In this document: positions 32,737 to 37,542 of the stretch, piece after piece
How the letters are laid out: each line of letters opens with the position of its first letter
How positions within the stretch are numbered: the first letter of the stretch is position 1
NCBI GenBank assembly: GCA_019359115.1
Contig: JAHHHW010000128.1
Coordinates: 1 to 37,542, forward strand
From: Pelatocladus maniniholoensis HA4357-MV3
GTDB taxonomy: Bacteria > Cyanobacteriota > Cyanobacteriia > Cyanobacteriales > Nostocaceae
DNA: 37,542 nt
Direction of reading: 5' to 3'
Notes under the pieces: generated by a model
The model's input: only the letters and a program-made list of their open reading frames with translations
Database searches by the model: none
Told to the model about the DNA's origin: nothing
Position numbers and translations under genes: made by a program

Positions 32737-34137
32737 ATGTTACAAGGTTCAATACTCCAACAACTGGAAATAGCTCATCGCCATAGCAAAAGACCAATTA
32801 GATTCGGAGTGTACTATAAAAACACCCTAGTCGCTCTGTGTCATGCCCTAGAAGATCACATATTAAATGATGTCACCTCACCCTTGGTAATTACCGCCTT
32901 TGAACAGGGGAAATGGTATCTTCAAGAAGCACAAAGATATGCAGATATCGCCAAAAAATCCGGTCACGTAGCCATAATGGCAGCCCCGGATACTGGCTGG
33001 GCAGAACATCCTACAAGTCAATTACCTAATGTTGATCTAGTTGCTTTAGATCCAGCCGATCCAGTAGCTCAGGAATGGCACTTGATTATCCTATCACCAA
33101 AATACACAGCAATGGTAATTTGTCAAGAATTATCAGAGGCTGATTATGGTGCTTCTGGATTGCCTGCGTCGGACTTAGAACGAAAATTTTACGGCTTGTG
33201 GACATTTGAACCAGAATTAGTCAAAGAAACAGCCGCATTGGCGATCGCTCACATTCAACGCTACAACCCAGAATTAGCAGCACAACTCACTGTCTATAAA
33301 GAAGCGATTCAGCCTAGCTTGGCTACATCAGAAGAATTGAGTGCGGTAGTTTCCCGTGTAGTTGATTACCTCCAAACCGGACAAGAAAACATCTCTGTTC
33401 CTACCAACATACGCCACCAAGCCCTAGATAGTAACTTAATTTCCAATGAAATCCAGGCATTTTTGCGGATGGCGCAAATCATAGATGCTGCTGATATTAC
33501 CAATCCCATGGCAGCAGCAGAAGTTGTGACGCTGGTAGAAACAATGGGACAACTTTTAGATTTGCCCGCATGGCAGATCAAAAGATTGCGCCTAGCTGGA
33601 TTACTACACCGTTTAGATCCATTGCAAAGAGTAGAAAGCGTACTAACTCCCAGTAGTACTACTTATTACCAAGAAGATGCACCCAGTTGTCCTTTAACTT
33701 GTCCTCTTGTACCAGGAGCGCAGGTACTGCGAACTATGCCACGACTACGAGCCATAGCACAAATTATTACTCACCAAACCGAGTATTGGGATGGAAGTGG
33801 TGAACCTGCGGGATTAGCTGGTGATGAAATTCCTCTAGAATCGAGAATTTTGGCACTCATTGTGGAATTTCAGTGGCGAGTGCATCAAAAACAATCATCT
33901 CAGTTGAGTCGTGAAGAAATCATTAATCAAGCTTTAGAAGAATGCAGACAACAATCACGACGCTTTGATCCAAAATTGATAGATACCTTGATACTATTAG
34001 TCATGGGTTTACAACAAGGACTAGAGTTACCTACAATTACACCCAAACTCAGCGTTGGTATGTGGTTGTTAGATTCTCGACTCGATAGTGAAACCAAAAC
34101 TAGTGTCGAAATAAATCAAAATTTCCGTATCCAATAA
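32737..34137 (+). CDS. DICT sensory domain plus degenerate HD-GYP protein
   Basis: A 466-residue protein. Residues 1-135 are a DICT domain (SKRPIRFGVYYKNTLVALCH, ALEDHI, then QEWHLIILSPKYTAMVICQEL), found in cyanobacterial light- and signal-sensing proteins. Residues 235-430 align with an HD-GYP phosphodiesterase: LAGLLHRLDPLQ (286-297) where LLHDIGK is expected, and HQTEYWDGSGEPAGLAGDEIPLESRILAL, where GSGEP replaces GSGYP. The HD dyad is H291-R292, so the metal site is probably broken. It should act as a sensor or binding protein rather than a working cyclic-di-GMP hydrolase. ATG start; single gene. Confidence 0.8.
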   Translation: MLQGSILQQLEIAHRHSKRPIRFGVYYKNTLVALCHALEDHILNDVTSPLVITAFEQGKWYLQEAQRYADIAKKSGHVAIMAAPDTGWAEHPTSQLPNVDLVALDPADPVAQEWHLIILSPKYTAMVICQELSEADYGASGLPASDLERKFYGLWTFEPELVKETAALAIAHIQRYNPELAAQLTVYKEAIQPSLATSEELSAVVSRVVDYLQTGQENISVPTNIRHQALDSNLISNEIQAFLRMAQIIDAADITNPMAAAEVVTLVETMGQLLDLPAWQIKRLRLAGLLHRLDPLQRVESVLTPSSTTYYQEDAPSCPLTCPLVPGAQVLRTMPRLRAIAQIITHQTEYWDGSGEPAGLAGDEIPLESRILALIVEFQWRVHQKQSSQLSREEIINQALEECRQQSRRFDPKLIDTLILLVMGLQQGLELPTITPKLSVGMWLLDSRLDSETKTSVEINQNFRIQ

Positions 34138-34230
34138 GTGCTTTTTTTGGTTAGTGTTTTTTGTCGGTTAGTTATTAAATAATGTTTTAACTAACCACAT
34201 AAACGTTTTAGCAGTTTCCCCCTAGAGTAG

Positions 34231-34265
34231 GACACTTAGACGCGCTAGCGGCTTCCCGCTAGGGT
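34231..34265. repeat. TAGACGCG-AGCGGCTTC palindromic repeat, copy 1
   Basis: TAGACGCGCTAGCGGCTTCC contains the hairpin CTAGCGG-CTTC-CCGCTAG (34245-34262). A variant, TAGACGCGGAGCGGCTTCTT, occurs at 35846-35865, and a looser one near 37450. This is a dispersed palindromic repeat of the kind scattered through Nostocales genomes. Confidence 0.6.
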
Positions 34266-34294
34266 AAATCACAAAGAGATTTTTTATAGATTTT

Positions 34295-34933
34295 ATGAAT
34301 ATAGAAGCTATTAAATCAGGAAAAATTAAGCATTTAGCAGGAGCTAATTTAGAAGATGAGGATTTATCAAATTTGGATTTAAACCGCATTAATTTTGCTG
34401 GTGCTACTCTTGTGGGTACAAATTTCACTGCTTCTAAACTTGAAGGTGGTCATTTGGAAGGTGCTAATTTGATGGGAGCAAACCTACAAGCAACTGATTT
34501 GCGGGCAAATTTGCTGGGCGCGAACTTGATGCAAGCAGATTTGACAGGTGCTGACTTAAGGGGTAGCAATTTACGTGGTGCTAATTTAATGGGGGCGAAA
34601 CTGAGTGAAGTGTCTTTTGCTGGTGCTTTCTTGAGTGGTGCAAATTTGATGAACGTCAACTTACAAGGGGTTGACTTACGGGGTGCTGATTTACGAGGAG
34701 CTAACCTGACGGGGGCGAATCTCAAAGGCGCAGATTTAAGCCGTGCAGATTTGCAAGGGGCGTTGTTGAGTGAAGCAAATTTAGAAGAAGCAGATATGAG
34801 AGAAGCTAATCTGTCAGGAGCAAACTTGACAAGTGCAAATTTACTGTGTGCAGAGTTAGAAGGGGCGAATTTAAATGGAATAAATTTAGATCGGGCTTGT
34901 TTGGTAGGGACAATGGCTGAAGTTGCTTCGTAA
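34295..34933 (+). CDS. Pentapeptide-repeat protein
   Basis: A 212-residue protein. After about 15 residues (MNIEAIKSGKIKHLAGANLE), the rest is A(D/N)LXX repeats, roughly 37 units, such as GANLMGANLQATDLRANLLG and GADLRGANLTGANLKGADLS. They form a right-handed quadrilateral beta-helix. Cyanobacteria carry dozens of such proteins, most of unknown role; a few mimic DNA and bind gyrase, others mark membranes. There is no signal peptide or fused domain. ATG start. A dispersed palindromic repeat lies just upstream. Confidence 0.9.
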   Translation: MNIEAIKSGKIKHLAGANLEDEDLSNLDLNRINFAGATLVGTNFTASKLEGGHLEGANLMGANLQATDLRANLLGANLMQADLTGADLRGSNLRGANLMGAKLSEVSFAGAFLSGANLMNVNLQGVDLRGADLRGANLTGANLKGADLSRADLQGALLSEANLEEADMREANLSGANLTSANLLCAELEGANLNGINLDRACLVGTMAEVAS

Positions 34934-35108
34934 ACAAAAGTAACTAAAATATTATTTTTCCAGTAATTAAAAGGTTGAGCATTGATGTTGATTAACACAA
35001 TGAGATTAGTGTTTAGATCTACTGGTTCAACCTTATGCTGGTCAATGGAACAATCCTGTGTAATCACTACCAGATAGTCCAACAACTGGGAAGTGGTGGG
35101 TTTGCTGA

Positions 35109-35732
35109 CACTTATTTGGCAAGCGAAAATTTGCGAACTCTAGCGACTTTTCTGAAGGACTAGCAGCAGTTAGGATTAGTGATAAAGTAGGCTATGTAAA
35201 CAAAAGTGGTAACGTTGTCATTCAGCCACAATTTGATTACGGTGGTGACTTTTATGAAGGGCTAGCGTGGATAAAGGTAAACGGAAAGAGTGGCTATATT
35301 GATAAGAGTGGTAAAGTCGTCATTAAACCACAATTTGATAACCGTTTTAACTTCTCCGATGGGCTAGCAGCAGTGAAGAATAACGGCAAGTGGGGATATA
35401 TTGACAACAGAGGCAACGTAGTAATAGAACTGCAATTTGATCATGGTTATAAATTCTCTGAAGGATTAGCAGGGGTAAAGATTAATGGCAAATGGGGTTA
35501 TATCAACAAAAGTGGAACAATAGTTATCCAGCCACAATTTACTGATGCTTACAACTTTTTTGAAGAACTAGCTTTAGTAAAGGTTGGTAACAGGTGGGGC
35601 TATATTAACAAAAATGGTAATTTCGTTATTCAACCACAATTTGAGGATGCTGGAGGCTTTTACGAAGGGCTAGCCTGGGTACAGGTTGGTGACAAATATG
35701 GTTATATTCGCAATCCCTTAAAGAGTCAGTAA
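35109..35732 (+). pseudogene. WG-repeat protein fragment lacking a start
   Basis: From 35109 (just after an in-frame stop at 35106) to the stop at 35730 the frame is open and gives five WG/KWG repeats: DKVGYVNKSGNVVIQPQFDY, KSGYIDKSGKVVIKPQFDN, KWGYIDNRGNVVIELQFDH, KWGYINKSGTIVIQPQFTD, RWGYINKNGNFVIQPQFED. No ATG, GTG or TTG lies in the first 88 codons; the first usable start is GTG at 35373, inside the third repeat. The beginning of the gene therefore appears to be missing. The repeats themselves are in good order, so the loss may be recent. WG repeats form beta-propeller-like or solenoid proteins of unclear role. Confidence 0.75.
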
Positions 35733-35734
35733 TT

Positions 35735-35985
35735 ACTTAAAAAGTAAAAAGAACCAAGTAAAAAGTAAAAATAAAGATGAATTCAATATTTCTTTTTACT
35801 TTTGCCTTTTAACTTTTAACTTGTTTCTTGCACTACGTGTCTCGTAGACGCGGAGCGGCTTCTTGTAGAGCAACAAATCTTTATCTTCTTTTTCATGAAT
35901 AAATTCAGGCGGCTCAAGACCGATTTTATTCTTCTTTCTTTTGCCTTTTAACTTTTTACTTTTGCCTTATTCGGTCAATATTTCA
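35735..35985. repeat. AT-rich repeat spacer (CTTTTTACTTTTGCC and TAGACGCG units)
   Basis: AGTAAAAAG units (35741-35771) face their inverse CTTTTTACTTTTGCC (35789-35803), and CTTTTGCCTTTTAACTTTT recurs at 35939-35957. The palindromic repeat variant TAGACGCGGAGCGGCTTCTT lies at 35846-35865. No gene is visible in this spacer. Confidence 0.5.
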
Positions 35986-35990
35986 ATATT

Positions 35991-36857
35991 TCAATTTTTG
36001 ATATTGAATTTTGCATTTTTAGATCCATCTATGTCAACTGTGGATGCTTTTCCCTTCATCCAAAATGCCAATACACCCATTAATACTAACCCCATGACTC
36101 CCATCAAAGGATTTTTATTTACCCCAGTCACCCAATCAGGAACCCGATTCGTATATTCAATTAATCCGCCAATATTAATGATATAATAACCCCAAACTAT
36201 ACCCCCATGTAAACCAATAGGTAATCCCAAACGCCCCCGTCGCCAGCGCTTTCCCCATACCTGCGTCAATCCCAGCAGCACCAGAGCCGGAAGTTGTGGC
36301 AATGTGTGAATAATCGCTTCCAAAGGCTTAATAAAATGCGATACCCCATAAATTATTGCACTTGTCCAAAGTGCTACAGGGGGAGAATAATCTCGCTGCA
36401 ATTCATCTAATAACCAGCCTCGAAATAACAATTCTTCGACAAACCCAATACCCAAACCTGTAAGAGAACCTTCTAATACTACTTTTAATAAAAAACTTTT
36501 GGGTTGTTGCCACACCAAAAATCCTAACAACCCTTCTAAACCAAATAAAATCAAAATGCTAATTAATCCTATAGCTAAACCCTGTAGTAAATCTACTCCG
36601 TTTAATCGCGTAAACTGTAAACCGTAGTGCTGTAAAATCTGAGGTTGCTTGTAAACTTGGTTGCCCCATATTCTGAGTAGAAAAATAAATTCTACATACA
36701 GTAGTACCATTGTTAAAATACTTACTAAGTTAGCATCAGATACTAATAAATATATTGGTATGGCAAAAGGCAACCACAGCACTAATAAAACCACAAGAAA
36801 ACAACCCAGCCTGATGAATACAGAATGCTGGGCTAAAAAAGCAAGGTTTATTTTCAT
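35991..36857 (-). CDS. CPBP-family intramembrane metalloprotease
   Basis: A 288-residue integral membrane protein with about eight hydrophobic segments. The family motifs are present: E141-E142 and R146 in GFVEELLFRGWLLDEL, H174 in IIYGVSH, and H217 in LPIGLHGGI. This is the Abi/CPBP (CAAX-like) glutamic-type protease family. Relatives process membrane or prenylated proteins in eukaryotes; in bacteria they include bacteriocin-immunity and thylakoid proteins, and the substrate here is unknown. ATG start at 36857. The C-terminal tail past the last helix is short and polar. It is followed upstream on the same strand by clpS, about 120 bases away. Confidence 0.88.
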   Translation of the reverse strand: MKINLAFLAQHSVFIRLGCFLVVLLVLWLPFAIPIYLLVSDANLVSILTMVLLYVEFIFLLRIWGNQVYKQPQILQHYGLQFTRLNGVDLLQGLAIGLISILILFGLEGLLGFLVWQQPKSFLLKVVLEGSLTGLGIGFVEELLFRGWLLDELQRDYSPPVALWTSAIIYGVSHFIKPLEAIIHTLPQLPALVLLGLTQVWGKRWRRGRLGLPIGLHGGIVWGYYIINIGGLIEYTNRVPDWVTGVNKNPLMGVMGLVLMGVLAFWMKGKASTVDIDGSKNAKFNIKN

Positions 36858-36978
36858 ACCAAATTGGCTAGACTTTTAAGAATTTCAGCTAGTTTATCAA
36901 TAATGTTCTCACTTATAGACCAACTTGGTTTTAAAATTTGGGAGTGATCACAGCGATCGCTGATAACTATTCACTGAT

Positions 36979-37260
36979 TTATTCTTCTGGTTCAATTGTA
37001 CTAACCAACCCATGATTTTTTAAAGTCTCACAATAAAACTCAGCAGGCTCCTGAGCACAAGTAATGACTAAAGCAAGACCATTGCTATGGGCCTCCATCA
37101 TGATGCTAACAGCCTGTGGTTGAGTAAGGCTGGGTACCGTAGTTAATAGAACCTGCACTACATACTCCATAGTGTTGTAGTCGTCGTTATGGAGCAAAAC
37201 GCGATATTGAGGCGCTAGTTTTCTGGAAGTTGAAGGCTTCTGTTTGGTTTCGACTGACAC
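36979..37260 (-). CDS. clpS: ATP-dependent Clp protease adaptor ClpS
   Basis: A 93-residue ClpS with APQYRVLLHNDDYNTMEYVVQVL, the conserved substrate pocket of the N-degron adaptor, and VSIMMEAHSNGLALVITCAQEPAEFYCETLKNHGL. ClpS binds the N-domain of ClpA/ClpC and hands over proteins with destabilising N-terminal residues. The start is GTG at 37260; residues 1-20 are the flexible lead that enters the Clp pore. Cyanobacteria have two ClpS types; this has the length of ClpS1, a guess from size only. Single gene, with a HIP1 site just after its stop codon. Confidence 0.92.
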   Translation of the reverse strand: MSVETKQKPSTSRKLAPQYRVLLHNDDYNTMEYVVQVLLTTVPSLTQPQAVSIMMEAHSNGLALVITCAQEPAEFYCETLKNHGLVSTIEPEE

Positions 37261-37423
37261 GGCTGCTTGCTCTACTGGTAATTTACTACAACAAGTTTTT
37301 TATCTAGAGATTGCTTACTAGAGTTAGCTTTACAGTTACTTATGAATTATTGTATAGCACCAAAAAGGTTGTTGGTAGTAATTGGTTAGTTGTTAGTCAT
37401 TTGTCATTGGGCAATAAGTAAGT

Positions 37424-37500
37424 GAACTACCCAACGCTGACCTTACGGTACAGCGTGGGCTTCTGTACTCAAAGGCGAGTGCCGCAAATGAGACTTTCGT
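37424..37500. repeat. Strong hairpin, possible IS200/IS605-type end
   Basis: ACTACCCAACGCTG folds on to CAGCGTGGGCTTCTG: CCC-A-ACGCTG-ACC-TTAC-GGT-A-CAGCGT-GGG (37430-37460), a near-perfect long stem. The following GGGCTTCTGTACTCAAAG recalls sequences I associate with TnpB-carrying IS200/IS605 elements in cyanobacteria. The window stops before anything confirms it. The 37261-37423 spacer upstream of clpS holds only AT-rich repeat-like sequence. Confidence 0.35.
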
Positions 37501-37542
37501 CCTATTTTTGGTCTTACCTCCCCTCCTACAGCAGAGACGGAT

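Noticed and set aside
34450-35085. A 211-codon ORF antisense to the pentapeptide-repeat gene
   Set aside because: Its regular composition mirrors the A(D/N)LXX repeats on the other strand, which is expected for the complement of a repetitive gene.

Overview
The window comes from a filamentous, Nostoc-type cyanobacterium. The evidence is the start of psbD (photosystem II D2), apcD (allophycocyanin alpha-B), a DUF1830 protein and an NblR-like regulator of the kind found in phycobilisome-bearing cyanobacteria, many HIP1 octamers (GCGATCGC), and heptanucleotide tandem repeats (families built on CAATGAC, CAATCCC and TTTTAAC) typical of Nostocales. Genes are loosely packed, with AT-rich spacers full of small repeats. 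There are few operons and many single genes on both strands.

Layout. 1-127 is the 5' end of psbD (minus) with a readable promoter. 605-1566 is a UPF0367 gene plus an ECF-like ABC ATPase. 1864-3405 holds a NYN-domain RNase, a HicB-like protein and a nuclease-family gene that appears to have lost its core. 3553-5649 is groES-groEL (minus) behind a perfect CIRCE operator. 5883-7973 holds a thioredoxin-like ferredoxin, a NarL-type response regulator and a decayed glycosyltransferase. 8155-12729 holds asnS, two small cyanobacterial proteins, an RsbW-like kinase and an RlmD-type RNA methyltransferase. 12893-18189 holds apcD, a gene-poor spacer with two adjacent palindromes and an orphan terminator, then purL and purF. 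18340-21870 holds tadA, a PlsC-type acyltransferase and a PrcA-like subtilase. 22225-24651 holds an exported repeat protein, a roughly 440-base structured RNA, bolA, a monothiol glutaredoxin gene and a DUF6761-type gene. 25214-27521 holds an NblR-like regulator, an ABC ATPase and a membrane protein. 27675-29134 holds a WD40 relic, a MazEF-like toxin-antitoxin pair and a Uma2 nuclease. 29222-34933 holds DUF4079 and DUF1830 proteins, a radical SAM protein bracketed by a small repeat, a DICT plus degenerate HD-GYP protein and a pentapeptide-repeat protein. 35109-37260 holds a headless WG-repeat gene, a CPBP protease and clpS.

Genes that plausibly work together: groES with groEL; purL with purF (same strand, consecutive purine steps); bolA with the CGFS glutaredoxin (Fe-S/BolA partners); the RHH antitoxin with MazF; apcD, psbD and the NblR-like regulator through light harvesting. 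ClpS and NblR-like proteins both relate to phycobilisome turnover in cyanobacteria, but nothing in this sequence links them directly.

The strongest candidates for something undescribed are the structured RNA at 23031-23471, which ends at the bolA start codon and may be an ORF-less IscB/HEARO-type omega RNA (family assignment from memory, unverified), and the double palindrome with a perfect TGTGA-N6-TCACA core at 13747-13783, which sits at the right distance from an orphan leftward terminator to drive a small RNA of about 100 bases.
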